Part shown: piece by piece, positions 27,681 to 35,487 of the stretch
How the letters are laid out: each line of letters opens with the position of its first letter
Position numbering within the stretch: position 1 is the first letter of the stretch
From: Cyclobacteriaceae bacterium
GTDB taxonomy: Bacteria > Bacteroidota > Bacteroidia > Cytophagales > Cyclobacteriaceae
NCBI GenBank assembly: GCA_019638235.1
Contig: JAHBUE010000006.1
Span: 1 to 54,073 of the forward strand
Reading direction: 5' to 3'
DNA: 54,073 nucleotides
Notes under the pieces: generated by a model
What the model was told of the DNA's origin: nothing
What the model saw: the letters and a program-made list of their open reading frames with translations, nothing else
Database searches by the model: none
Translations under genes and position numbers: made by a program

Positions 27681-29348
27681 ATGAGCCTTTTCGAAAAACA
27701 TAATGCCACATTAAGCAAAGCCATTGAAGCCTTGCACAACAGAACTTTCTTTGCGGCTTACCCCGAACATCCTTCGCCAACTGTTTATGGCGAAACAGCC
27801 GATGCAGACGGGCAGGCAAAATTTAAAGCCGCACTTGGGAATAAATTTTCTGAACTAAAACAAACCGGTGCTGACGGATGGGCAGGGCAGGAAGAGTCGC
27901 CTTACCTGCAAGAGCCGCTGAATATTTCCTATCCGGTTTTTTCTGTGCAGACATTGATAAGTAATTCAAAAAATACTTTTCATACATGGCGCAGCGTAAA
28001 GGCAGATGACCGTGCCGGTATGTTGATAGAATCGCTTGAACGCATAAAGGCACGCTTTTTTGAAATTGCGTATGCCACTATGCACACAACAGGGCAGGGC
28101 TATATGATGGCCTTTCAGGCATCAGGCCCACATGCGGCCGACCGTGCGCTGGAAGCAATTGCTGCGGGCTATGAAGAATTGCAACGCTTTCCGGCATCTA
28201 CCCTTTGGGATAAACCAATGGGTAAGTTTAACATTCAACTCAATAAAGAATGGCGTGCCGTGCCCAAAGGCATATCAGTGGTAATTGGCTGTTCAACATT
28301 TCCTACCTGGAATTCCGTTACCGGAATTTACGGAAGTTTGATTACCGGCAACCCGGTAATTGTAAAGCCGCACCCCGGGGCGATACTCCCCATTGCTATT
28401 GTTGTAGCCGAAATTCAGAAAGTTTTAACCGAGAATAACCTTGATGCGAACATTTGCCAACTTGCTGTTGACACTTACGATAAGATGATTACGAAAGAAT
28501 TGGCCGAACACCCCGATGTGAAGCTGATTGATTTTACCGGCAATGCTGTTTTTGGAAGCTATCTTGAAGCGCTGCCCGGTAAAACCGTGTTCACCGAAAA
28601 AACCGGTGTTAATTCCGTTATACTTGATTCTGTTCAGGATATAGATAAGGTTGCCGCTAACCTTGCGTTCTCGGTAAATCTATACAGTGGGCAGATGTGT
28701 ACAGCCCCGCAGAATTTCTACATTCCTGAAAGTGGTATTAAAACACCAAACGGAGTTGTTAGCTTTGATGAGTTTGCGCAGAAGTTTGTTGATAACATTA
28801 ATAGTTTGGTGGACAACCCGAAAGCCGGCCCGTTTGTGCTGGGTGCGGTGCAGAGTAAAAAAACAAGCGAGCGTGTTGCAGAGGCAGGCAACCTTCCCGG
28901 AAAAGTATGGTTGAAATCGCGTTCGTTTGAAAACCCGATGTTTAAAAATGCGCGTGTGGCCACACCTGTTGTTATAGAAGTAGATGCTTCCAAAAAAGAT
29001 ATTTACAGCAAAGAGCTGTTTGGCCCGATTGCCCTGCTGATTAAAACAAAAGATACAGACCAATCTGTTCAGTTAGCGCAGGAGATGGCCATGCAGCACG
29101 GAGCAATTTCGTGTGGCGCCTACACGACTGATGCGGATACGAAAGAAAAAATTGCTGATGCTATGGCGCTTGCCGCTACACCGGTGTCGTTTAATTTAAC
29201 GGGCGGCATTTACATGAACCAGAATGCTGCGTTTTCTGATTTTCATGTTACGGGCGGAAACCCTTCCGGCAATGCTTCCTTTACCAATCCTGAATATGTG
29301 GTGAAACGTTTTACGTGGGTAGGGCATCGTGAGCCTGCGTTGGGCTAA
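27681..29348 (+). CDS. paaN: PaaN-type aldehyde dehydrogenase (phenylacetate degradation family)
   Basis: The 555-residue product is of the PaaN_2 type: an aldehyde dehydrogenase fold without the C-terminal MaoC hydratase domain of E. coli PaaZ. Seen are the N-terminal FFAAYPEHPSPTVYGE, the NAD-binding IVKPHPGAILPIA, FTGNAVFGSYLE and the catalytic Cys in YSGQMCTAPQNF. The family is associated with opening or oxidation steps of the phenylacetyl-CoA epoxide pathway. No other paa genes are in the window, so it works with unlinked genes or has another aldehyde substrate. It follows the small membrane-protein gene by 21 bases. Confidence 0.9.
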   Translation: MSLFEKHNATLSKAIEALHNRTFFAAYPEHPSPTVYGETADADGQAKFKAALGNKFSELKQTGADGWAGQEESPYLQEPLNISYPVFSVQTLISNSKNTFHTWRSVKADDRAGMLIESLERIKARFFEIAYATMHTTGQGYMMAFQASGPHAADRALEAIAAGYEELQRFPASTLWDKPMGKFNIQLNKEWRAVPKGISVVIGCSTFPTWNSVTGIYGSLITGNPVIVKPHPGAILPIAIVVAEIQKVLTENNLDANICQLAVDTYDKMITKELAEHPDVKLIDFTGNAVFGSYLEALPGKTVFTEKTGVNSVILDSVQDIDKVAANLAFSVNLYSGQMCTAPQNFYIPESGIKTPNGVVSFDEFAQKFVDNINSLVDNPKAGPFVLGAVQSKKTSERVAEAGNLPGKVWLKSRSFENPMFKNARVATPVVIEVDASKKDIYSKELFGPIALLIKTKDTDQSVQLAQEMAMQHGAISCGAYTTDADTKEKIADAMALAATPVSFNLTGGIYMNQNAAFSDFHVTGGNPSGNASFTNPEYVVKRFTWVGHREPALG

Positions 29349-29363
29349 GTTGTTTATAACCAG

Positions 29364-29419
29364 TAAGAAGTTAAGAAACATTAAGATTTCACTATCTCTT
29401 AACTACCCTTAACTTCTTA
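29364..29419. terminator. Bidirectional terminator-like inverted repeat
   Basis: TAAGAAGTTAAG (29364-29375) and CTTAACTTCTTA (29408-29419) are perfect 12-bp inverted arms between the convergent paaN and acetyltransferase genes. The AT-rich stem and a following TTTTTAT fit a terminator for both strands. Confidence 0.55.
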
Positions 29420-29503
29420 ATGGTTTTTATAAAAAGCTAAAAAAATTCTGAAGGTTTTGCGTGGTGTAGTGCATCGTGGGTATGTATTGGTTTAAACCCG
29501 TTT

Positions 29504-29962
29504 TTACTCTTGATTTTTCTTATCAGTAAATGAATAGGTAAAATGTCTTGCCAATAGTTCATTGCTGAACCTGGTCTTTTTGTAAAAATTGATTGCGTCT
29601 AAGTCGTCATTTTCTGCTTCAACGTAGGCTTCTTCAAATCCGTTTTTGTTGCAGAACGCGCAGACTTCTTCCATTAATTTTTTGCCCAACCCCTGCCCCT
29701 GAAAGTTTGGTGAAATGCCAACATCATAAATGTAGGCTAAAGGCTTTACGTTATAATATTGATGCAAAACATACAGCGTTAAACCGCCAACAACGTTGTT
29801 GTTTAGTTTAACAACAAAAACCATAAAATCAGGATTAGCGAGCAACTTACCCAAGTGTTCATCACCAGGTATCCCGACATTGTTTTCAAAAACCTCATTG
29901 AAAATCTCAATCAAGATTTTGAAATCCGCAGTTTCATTTTGGTTGAGTCGTTTAATTTCCAT
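29504..29962 (-). CDS. GNAT N-acetyltransferase, AAC(3)-I-like
   Basis: The 152-residue product is a single GNAT domain. The acetyl-CoA pyrophosphate loop is seen as GISPNFQGQGLGKKLM, preceded by the beta-strand VVGGLTLYVLHQYY and followed by AENDDLDAINFYKKT. The order and spacing resemble the AAC(3)-I branch of aminoglycoside acetyltransferases, but many general N-acetyltransferases share this pattern. The substrate is unknown. The gene sits in an AT-rich patch between paaN and the ATP-grasp gene, suggesting an accessory insertion. Confidence 0.85.
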   Translation of the reverse strand: MEIKRLNQNETADFKILIEIFNEVFENNVGIPGDEHLGKLLANPDFMVFVVKLNNNVVGGLTLYVLHQYYNVKPLAYIYDVGISPNFQGQGLGKKLMEEVCAFCNKNGFEEAYVEAENDDLDAINFYKKTRFSNELLARHFTYSFTDKKNQE

Positions 29963-30002
29963 TGTTAGTGTGCACAGAACCGTACAATAGAATAGTTTAT
30001 AG

Positions 30003-30215
30003 TTACATTGAATTGAATGAGTTCCCCCTGTCTTTGATTTTTTTAAGTTGCAGGAGCACCATTATACTAATGTTGCTTTTATTTATTTTCTCGAAGTCCT
30101 TATTTGTTAATGAAATGTTATACCCGTAAACTATTTTAAAACTGCTGAGTCCAAATCCTATGATGCGTTTCATTTTTTTAGTGTTGAATATATTTCCACT
30201 GCAATATTTTATCAA
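30003..30215 (-). CDS. Doubtful short reading frame
   Basis: Seventy codons with a possible internal start at MKRIIGFGLSSFKIVYG. The composition (Lys, Ile, Asn) reflects the local AT richness. It fills the stretch between the acetyltransferase and ATP-grasp genes, where I see no other signal. It may be a decayed or spurious frame. Confidence 0.2.
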   Translation of the reverse strand: MIKYCSGNIFNTKKMKRIIGFGLSSFKIVYGYNISLTNKDFEKINKSNISIMVLLQLKKIKDRGNSFNSM

Positions 30216-30223
30216 AATCCAAC

Positions 30224-31114
30224 TTAAATTGTTGCCACCAACGCCTCAGCAAACATTTCTGCGGCAGGCGGGTGCTTTCTGAACCACAACTCCGGCTCAA
30301 TCAATTCCAATTCAGAAACACAAAGTTCACCACGATTATTCCAGATGCAATCTACGCGGGCATAAACCGGGGCGGGTTGGCAATAGGCCACTACGCTTTC
30401 GGCAAACTCAATCTCTTTCGTTGTAGGGTTGTACTCATGCACGCTTCCGCCAAAATCATCCTGTACACGGAAGTCGCCAGGCCGGGCTTTCTTTAATACT
30501 GCATGGCTGAACTTTCCGCCAAAGAGCATGTAGGCAACTTCGCCTTTTTCCAACACAGATTTCTGAAACTCCTGCAACAGCATGGCTTCGTTGGCAATCA
30601 GTTGCCGGAAGGTTTCTTCGTGCGCTAAAAGATTTTCGCTGTTCAGCCTGTACGTATGCCGCGCTGAACCTGAAATGGCAGGTTTGAGAATACAATCTGA
30701 CCATTTCGTTTCAGTAACAATTTCTGTTAAAAATTTTGTCTCACCCTGTTTAATGAAAACAGTGGGCGGAATACGGATGCCCTGTTGCTCAAGGTCGCGG
30801 AGGTAATGCTTGTCGATATTCCAGCGCACAAGGGGTAGTGGATTTATCAGTTGTGTTTGTGTGGTTACATGATTTAACCAATGTGAAAATTCGTGAAAAC
30901 GTTCAAAGTAATCCCATGTGGTTCTGAAAATCGCAAAGCGTGTTTGTGTCCAGTCGTAGTTGGGGTTGTCCCAGTTGGTGCGTGCAACGGTAAGCCCTTT
31001 TCGTTCAAGCGCTTCGCACACAAGTTTGTCGTCATCAAGAATATTTTGCTTATACCAATCGGGGTTAACCGGGTTAACGTAGCGTGCATCGGTAAGCAAG
31101 GTAATGTCTGTCAT
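30224..31114 (-). CDS. ATP-grasp ligase-like protein
   Basis: The 296-residue product has the order of an ATP-grasp enzyme: an N-terminal pre-ATP-grasp part (ITLLTDARYVNP, FAIFRTTWDYFERF), a lysine in the nucleotide site (CILKPAISGSARHTYR), a hinge AMLLQEFQ and a C-terminal metal-binding end (VSELELIEPELWFRKHPPA). Relatives include glutathione-synthetase-like and DcsG-like proteins that join an acid to an amine using ATP. The substrate is not evident. It is last in the minus-strand gene run that begins with nth. Confidence 0.82.
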   Translation of the reverse strand: MTDITLLTDARYVNPVNPDWYKQNILDDDKLVCEALERKGLTVARTNWDNPNYDWTQTRFAIFRTTWDYFERFHEFSHWLNHVTTQTQLINPLPLVRWNIDKHYLRDLEQQGIRIPPTVFIKQGETKFLTEIVTETKWSDCILKPAISGSARHTYRLNSENLLAHEETFRQLIANEAMLLQEFQKSVLEKGEVAYMLFGGKFSHAVLKKARPGDFRVQDDFGGSVHEYNPTTKEIEFAESVVAYCQPAPVYARVDCIWNNRGELCVSELELIEPELWFRKHPPAAEMFAEALVATI

Positions 31115-31134
31115 CAGAAAAATTACAAGGATGC

Positions 31135-31944
31135 TTAACGTACCTGTGCCTTGCGAATTATTCGTGCCAACAGGTTGGGAAAGAAACGCTTTAGAAAAAC
31201 AGCCGTAGATTCTTTCATGCCTGCTATGTACACTTCGTTCTTTTTTGCTTCAATGGCACGCACCATTTTTCGGGCCAGCACTTCGGGCGGCAAGCCTGCT
31301 GCTGTGGTCGGGTCCATTTTTTGATTAATGGAACCATCGCCAACCAAGGCATTTACCGAAACGTTGGTGCGTATCCAACCCGGGCAAACTAAGGTTACAT
31401 AAATGTCGGGGCTTTCATTCCATAATTCGGCACGCAACGCATCAAAAAATCCGTGCAGGGCATGTTTTGCTGCCGCGTAACCCGTGCGATAAGGCGTGCC
31501 TACTTTTCCGGTAATGCTGGTAATGGTTACATAGTGTCCTTGTTTGCGTTCAATGAAATGCGGTATAAGACTTTTCGTCAACGCAATCTGACCAAAGTAA
31601 TCCACTTCCATTACTCTGCGGTCAACATCAAGAATAGTATCTTTTGCGAGGCTTCGTTGGCTGATGCCGCCATTGTTCACCAACACATCCACATGACCGA
31701 ATAACTGAATGGCCGCTTCTGCGGATAATTGTAATGTTGACGATTCACTTAAATCAAGCGGAAGAATGCGAATGTCGGCCTGGGCTTCTGCCGGACAGTT
31801 TCCTTTTACGCGCTCCAGTTCTTCTTTTCTGCGCGAAGAGAGGATGAGTTTGTTTTTACGTTTGGCTAATTCGTAGGTAAGCGCTTCGCCAATGCCGGAG
31901 GATGCCCCGGTTATCCAGATTACTTTGCCTGTTAGTTTTGTCAT
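31135..31944 (-). CDS. Short-chain dehydrogenase/reductase
   Basis: The start MTKLTGKVIWITGASSGIG (31944) is preferred to an upstream ATG (31989) because it avoids overlap with the preceding gene and places the nucleotide motif at the usual distance. The 269-residue product has TGASSGIG for cofactor binding, NNGGIS, the catalytic Tyr-x3-Lys in YAAAKHAL and the preceding Ser in TSITG. The C-terminal tail ends in a hydrophobic, basic segment (FLKRFFPNLLARIIRK) often seen in membrane-associated members. The substrate is unknown. Confidence 0.9.
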   Translation of the reverse strand: MTKLTGKVIWITGASSGIGEALTYELAKRKNKLILSSRRKEELERVKGNCPAEAQADIRILPLDLSESSTLQLSAEAAIQLFGHVDVLVNNGGISQRSLAKDTILDVDRRVMEVDYFGQIALTKSLIPHFIERKQGHYVTITSITGKVGTPYRTGYAAAKHALHGFFDALRAELWNESPDIYVTLVCPGWIRTNVSVNALVGDGSINQKMDPTTAAGLPPEVLARKMVRAIEAKKNEVYIAGMKESTAVFLKRFFPNLLARIIRKAQVR

Positions 31945-31966
31945 AGGTGTGTAAGGTACGCGAATT

Positions 31967-32329
31967 TTATTTTTTATTACTCTCGGCATAAACCCAAATA
32001 GTGTATATACCTAATGCTGTGCCGATTGGAAACGAAAACAATTTGAAGCAACCCATAACCAACAACAGCGTTAGCGCCCACGATTTGTGTTGAAGCAAAG
32101 CAATGCCACCGATGATTGAAGGAACGGCAAACAAGAGTATGATTACCCAGAATAAACCGGGTATGGCCCAGGCTAACAATTCTAAAATCCAGGCACCGTC
32201 TTGCCCGGCCTCCTCGGCTATTAACGGAAATAAGGCCGACAGGAAAAGCGAGAGTCCGCCAAGAATCAGCAATTGAAACGAACCGGAAACAATGTGAAGG
32301 ATAGCCAATATGCGTTTATGCGAGTCCAT
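31967..32329 (-). CDS. Small four-helix membrane protein
   Basis: The 120-residue product has about three to four hydrophobic helices (ILHIVSGSFQLLILGGLSLFL, WAIPGLFWVIILLFAVP, LTLLLVMGCFKLFSFPIGTAL). It ends in GIYTIWVYAESN, a pattern common in small Bacteroidota membrane proteins. Its start follows the folA stop by four bases, so it is co-transcribed. The function is unknown. Confidence 0.75.
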   Translation of the reverse strand: MDSHKRILAILHIVSGSFQLLILGGLSLFLSALFPLIAEEAGQDGAWILELLAWAIPGLFWVIILLFAVPSIIGGIALLQHKSWALTLLLVMGCFKLFSFPIGTALGIYTIWVYAESNKK

Positions 32330-32333
32330 AGTT

Positions 32334-32840
32334 TTATGTGTTTATTTTTTCATAGATAACAAAATCGAAAGCAAACCGATGCCGGTCGTCAGCCGGATGG
32401 TGTACCCTTGACGTTTCCTTCCAGGCTGTTTTATCTACATCAGGAAAAAAGGTGTCGCCAATTACGGTACCCTTAATTTCAGTGAGGTATAGTCTGGTTG
32501 CTTTGGGCATTCCCTGACGGTAGATTTCAGCGCCTCCTATAATAAAAATTTCATCGGGCGCTAAGTTGGTTGCTTCGTCTATGGCTTCATTCAACGAATG
32601 TGTAACGATGCAGCCTTCGGCAACAAAATCTTTTTGGCGTGTTACTACAATGTTGGTGCGGTTTGGCAGCGGTTTAAATTTTTCAGGAATGGAGTCGTAA
32701 TTTTTCCTGCCCATAATTACCGGGTGTCCTTTAGTGGTTTGCATGAAATACTTCATGTCATCGGGCAGATGCCAGGGCAGGTCGTTGTCTTTACCGATTA
32801 CGCGGTTTTCTGTAAGGGCGGCTATGAGGGATATGGTCAT
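32334..32840 (-). CDS. folA: Dihydrofolate reductase
   Basis: The 168-residue product reduces dihydrofolate to tetrahydrofolate with NADPH. The substrate pocket is seen in IGKDNDLPWHLPDDMKYF (Trp and the catalytic Asp), with VIMGRKNYDSIP and the cofactor glycine pair in FIIGGAEIY. Length and order are those of chromosomal FolA. It is in the same run as fmt; both use the folate pool, because Fmt needs formyl-tetrahydrofolate. Confidence 0.96.
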   Translation of the reverse strand: MTISLIAALTENRVIGKDNDLPWHLPDDMKYFMQTTKGHPVIMGRKNYDSIPEKFKPLPNRTNIVVTRQKDFVAEGCIVTHSLNEAIDEATNLAPDEIFIIGGAEIYRQGMPKATRLYLTEIKGTVIGDTFFPDVDKTAWKETSRVHHPADDRHRFAFDFVIYEKINT

Positions 32841-32876
32841 CCGGGTTGTGGGATTCAGGTTACGAGGTTCGGTTTA

Positions 32877-32901
32877 CCTGCCGAAGCAAAGCGAAGGCAG
32901 G
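32877..32901. repeat. Short REP-like palindrome between fmt and folA
   Basis: CCTGCCGAAGC and GCGAAGGCAGG are nearly perfect inverted arms with a 3-base loop. Such CCTGCC...GGCAGG hairpins are a widespread intergenic repeat type in Bacteroidota. Here it lies in the 87-base gap of the gene run and may moderate transcript levels. Confidence 0.6.
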
Positions 32902-32927
32902 GTTTCAAGTTAGGCAAATTGGTTGAG

Positions 32928-33845
32928 TTAAATTTTATTGCCTCTCAAAAATTCTTCTACACTCATCCGTTTTTTTCCTTCCGGTTGAAATTCAAGAATG
33001 TTTATCCAGCCATCGGCTGTCCGGATTTTTAGTCCATTGTCTATATCCCATTGTCCGGTTGCTATGGACTCTGTACTATCGACTATCGACTGTTCACACT
33101 TAAAAATCTTACACGTCTTCCCATTCAACACTGTCCACGCTCCCGGGTACGGGCTTAATCCACGAACAAAATCTATTACTTGCTTTGAAGATTGGTTCCA
33201 GTTTATCTTGCACGTTTCTTTAAAAATCTTAGGTGCGTGTTTGATTTCTGCGCTTACATCTTGTGGAACGGAAGGGTAGTTCCCGGCTTCAATGGCTTTT
33301 ACAGTTTTTAAAACAAGTTGTGCGCCTTTGTGCATCAATCGTTCGTAAAGCGTACCAACATTGTCGGTTTCATTAATCGTTTCTTTTTCCTGAAAAATAA
33401 TACTGCCTGTATCAATTTCATGTTTCAGGAAAAAAGTAGTTACGCCCGTTTCTTTTTCACCGTTAATAATTGCCCAGTTAATAGGCGCAGCGCCCCGGTA
33501 TTGCGGCAGGAGGGAAGCGTGAAGGTTAAAGGTTCCATACTCCGGCATTGCCCAAACCACTTCCGGCAGCATACGGAAGGCCACTACAATTTGCAGATTG
33601 GCGTTATATGATTTTAACTCTTCGATAAATTCCGGGGCTTTTAAATTCACGGGCTGTAAAACCGGAATGTTATGTTTTAACGCATATTCTTTTACGGGCG
33701 AGTAGGTAATCTTTTGCCCGCGTCCCTGCGGCTTGTCAGGTGCGGTGATTACCGCGACTATGTTGAATTTGTTTTCAACTAATATTTCAAGTCCTGGCAC
33801 GGCAAATTCAGGTGTGCCCATAAAGATGATGCGGAGGTTGTTCAT
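32928..33845 (-). CDS. fmt: Methionyl-tRNA formyltransferase
   Basis: The 305-residue product formylates initiator Met-tRNA. The N-terminal formyl-transfer domain has the catalytic NLHASLLPQYRGAAPI (Asn, His) and the conserved FLKHEIDTGSI. The C-terminal OB-like domain (FVRGLSPYPGAWTVLNGK) binds the tRNA. Its start overlaps the end of the RES toxin gene by four bases (ATGA), so a housekeeping initiation factor is translationally coupled to a toxin gene. Confidence 0.96.
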   Translation of the reverse strand: MNNLRIIFMGTPEFAVPGLEILVENKFNIVAVITAPDKPQGRGQKITYSPVKEYALKHNIPVLQPVNLKAPEFIEELKSYNANLQIVVAFRMLPEVVWAMPEYGTFNLHASLLPQYRGAAPINWAIINGEKETGVTTFFLKHEIDTGSIIFQEKETINETDNVGTLYERLMHKGAQLVLKTVKAIEAGNYPSVPQDVSAEIKHAPKIFKETCKINWNQSSKQVIDFVRGLSPYPGAWTVLNGKTCKIFKCEQSIVDSTESIATGQWDIDNGLKIRTADGWINILEFQPEGKKRMSVEEFLRGNKI

Positions 33846-34300
33846 TTCTGGTTCATCATTTTTATTAATCGTTCATCAAACACCAACGGCTGTTTCTTTT
33901 CAACTTTCACGTTGTTTAAATCTTTATGATTTGGGTTGATAAGATAATTAAAGGTATTGTTCATTAGGGCCGAAGGCACTTTCATCAAAAGAAATTCATT
34001 GGCTTTCAAAAAATTATCGCCCACGGATTGCGCATAGTTTTTGTTTGTGTTCCAATGTTTAGAAAGTTTCGGAATGAAAATTTTTGGCGAATCGGGCACA
34101 ACGATAGAAACCATAATGTAATCGGCACTAATTTTTGTTAGTGGGATGCGCACGGCCACTTCGAGCACTGCTAACAAATTGCTTTCGGAAGTGTAAATCG
34201 CGTGACGGCCTTTTGAATTCCAACGTCCACCATATAAAAATGCACCTTGCCCGCTCAGGTCTTTCCACCATTTGCTTTGTGTACACCGGTATAAAATCAT
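33842..34300 (-). CDS. RES-domain toxin
   Basis: The 152-residue product has the RES triad: Arg in FLYGGRWNSKG, Tyr in AIYTSES and Glu in LAVLEVAVR, plus a C-terminal Ser region. Studied RES toxins destroy NAD+ and stop growth when free of antitoxin. The start overlaps the antitoxin gene by four bases and the end overlaps fmt by four bases. Antitoxin-then-toxin order is standard for the family. Confidence 0.9.
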   Translation of the reverse strand: MILYRCTQSKWWKDLSGQGAFLYGGRWNSKGRHAIYTSESNLLAVLEVAVRIPLTKISADYIMVSIVVPDSPKIFIPKLSKHWNTNKNYAQSVGDNFLKANEFLLMKVPSALMNNTFNYLINPNHKDLNNVKVEKKQPLVFDERLIKMMNQK

Positions 34301-34764
34301 GCGAGGATGCCGTGTTCAATCCTTCCTAAAATTTCGAGCAGGTTGTCAATGCCCTTTCTCGACTGGATTTGTTCAATGGGTCTTTCGCCATTCAAATCAA
34401 TGGACGGAAGGTTAAGCCATTCAGTAAAACTATCAATGCTTTTGAAAATCTCTCCTCCTTTTGCATAGAGTTCGGCCAAGTGAATGAGCCTGTCGGAGAT
34501 ATAAAGGCGCATACGTTCTTCTGGTTTGTAATTGTCCAGCGTGCGTTTGGTTACGTCAAGGTACCGAAAAATTCTTTTTTCATCCAGCCGACTTTTGCTG
34601 AGAAAAAACATTAACGCCTGTTTGGGCAGCCCTTTTTCCGCTATGTGCGAAAGGCTTTTTTCTTTACCTAAAATTCCTTGCCCACCCAACAGTTTAATGG
34701 TTTCTTGATCGTGCATATTCTGAAAATTTTCTATAAACATACGAAAATTTTCCAAAAAAAGCAT
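34297..34764 (-). CDS. Xre/MbcA/ParS-type antitoxin of a RES system
   Basis: The 155-residue product has a helical N-terminal part (LGGQGILGKEKSLSHIAEKG, KRTLDNY) acting as a DNA-binding or dimer domain and the C-terminal toxin-binding domain (DUF2384, ending LLEILGRIEHGI). Several ATGs exist (34764, 34740, 34716). The first follows the nth stop with no gap (TAG-ATG), which suggests translational coupling to nth; the third gives the usual N terminus. Antitoxins of this type repress their own operon. Confidence 0.85.
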   Translation of the reverse strand: MLFLENFRMFIENFQNMHDQETIKLLGGQGILGKEKSLSHIAEKGLPKQALMFFLSKSRLDEKRIFRYLDVTKRTLDNYKPEERMRLYISDRLIHLAELYAKGGEIFKSIDSFTEWLNLPSIDLNGERPIEQIQSRKGIDNLLEILGRIEHGILA

Positions 34765-35400
34765 CTAATCACGCAACTCTTTCCGCATATACTTCTTACA
34801 AATCGGGCATTCTTTCCAGTTGTGCCCACGAGCCGGGCAATATTCACGCCCGAAATATATAATCTGTAAATGCGCCTTGTTCCATTTTTTTTCAGGAATA
34901 AGGCGCTTTAAATCTTTCTCGGTTTGTTCAACACTTTTGCCGTTGCTTAATCCCCAGCGGTAGGCGAGCCGGTGAATGTGGGTGTCCACCGGGAAAGCCG
35001 GGATGCCAAACCATTGTGTCATCACTACCGAAGCAGTCTTGTGCCCCACAGCCGGGAGTGCTTCCAGCGCTTCAAAAGTATTGGGTACTTCACCATTATA
35101 TTTTTCTACTAATATTTTTGACAGTCCGTAAATGCCCTTTGACTTCATGGGTGACAGTCCGCAAGGTTTGATAATCTCACGGATTTCGTCAACCGAAAGT
35201 TTAATCATATCAAACGGATTGTCAGCCAGTTTAAATAATGTGGGCGTGGTTTTGTTTACACGCACATCGGTGCATTGTGCCGAAAGCAATACGGCAATTA
35301 ATAGTGTATAGGCATCTTTGTGGTTAAGCGGTATGGGCGGATTGGGATAGAGCTTGTCAAGAGTTTTAAGGATGTCGGTAACTTTTTCGGATTTGGTCAT
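34765..35400 (-). CDS. nth: Endonuclease III (DNA glycosylase/AP lyase)
   Basis: The start MTKSEKVTDILK (35400) is preferred to an upstream ATG at 35433. The 211-residue enzyme removes oxidised pyrimidines. It has the HhH motif with catalytic Lys (ALPAVGHKTASVV) and the catalytic Asp (FPVDTHIHRL). The 3' end holds only three cysteines (CPARGHNWKECPIC) in place of the C-x6-C-x2-C-x5-C loop of E. coli Nth, so the 4Fe-4S cluster is probably absent or altered. It heads the minus-strand run nth-antitoxin-toxin-fmt-folA. Confidence 0.93.
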   Translation of the reverse strand: MTKSEKVTDILKTLDKLYPNPPIPLNHKDAYTLLIAVLLSAQCTDVRVNKTTPTLFKLADNPFDMIKLSVDEIREIIKPCGLSPMKSKGIYGLSKILVEKYNGEVPNTFEALEALPAVGHKTASVVMTQWFGIPAFPVDTHIHRLAYRWGLSNGKSVEQTEKDLKRLIPEKKWNKAHLQIIYFGREYCPARGHNWKECPICKKYMRKELRD

Positions 35401-35423
35401 AGATAGCTTCAAACTGTTAGCTT

Positions 35424-35480
35424 CAAGCCTCAAACCTTGTTGCTGCCCGCCTTAGCTTGCAGCTTGTGGCCTGAGGCTTG
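35424..35480. repeat. Intergenic inverted repeat between NamZ and nth
   Basis: CAAGCCTCA (35424-35432) and TGAGGCTTG (35472-35480) are perfect 9-bp arms around a G/C-rich core (CTTGCAGCTTG). It resembles dispersed intergenic palindromes. It may also end the NamZ or start the nth transcript region. Confidence 0.45.
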
Positions 35481-35487
35481 TAACTTA

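Noticed and set aside
29504..29962. Aminoglycoside resistance gene
   Set aside because: The resemblance to AAC(3)-I is only at the level of the GNAT motif order; no context supports resistance.
31945..31989. Longer start for the short-chain dehydrogenase
   Set aside because: It would overlap the membrane-protein gene and place extra residues before the standard nucleotide-binding motif.
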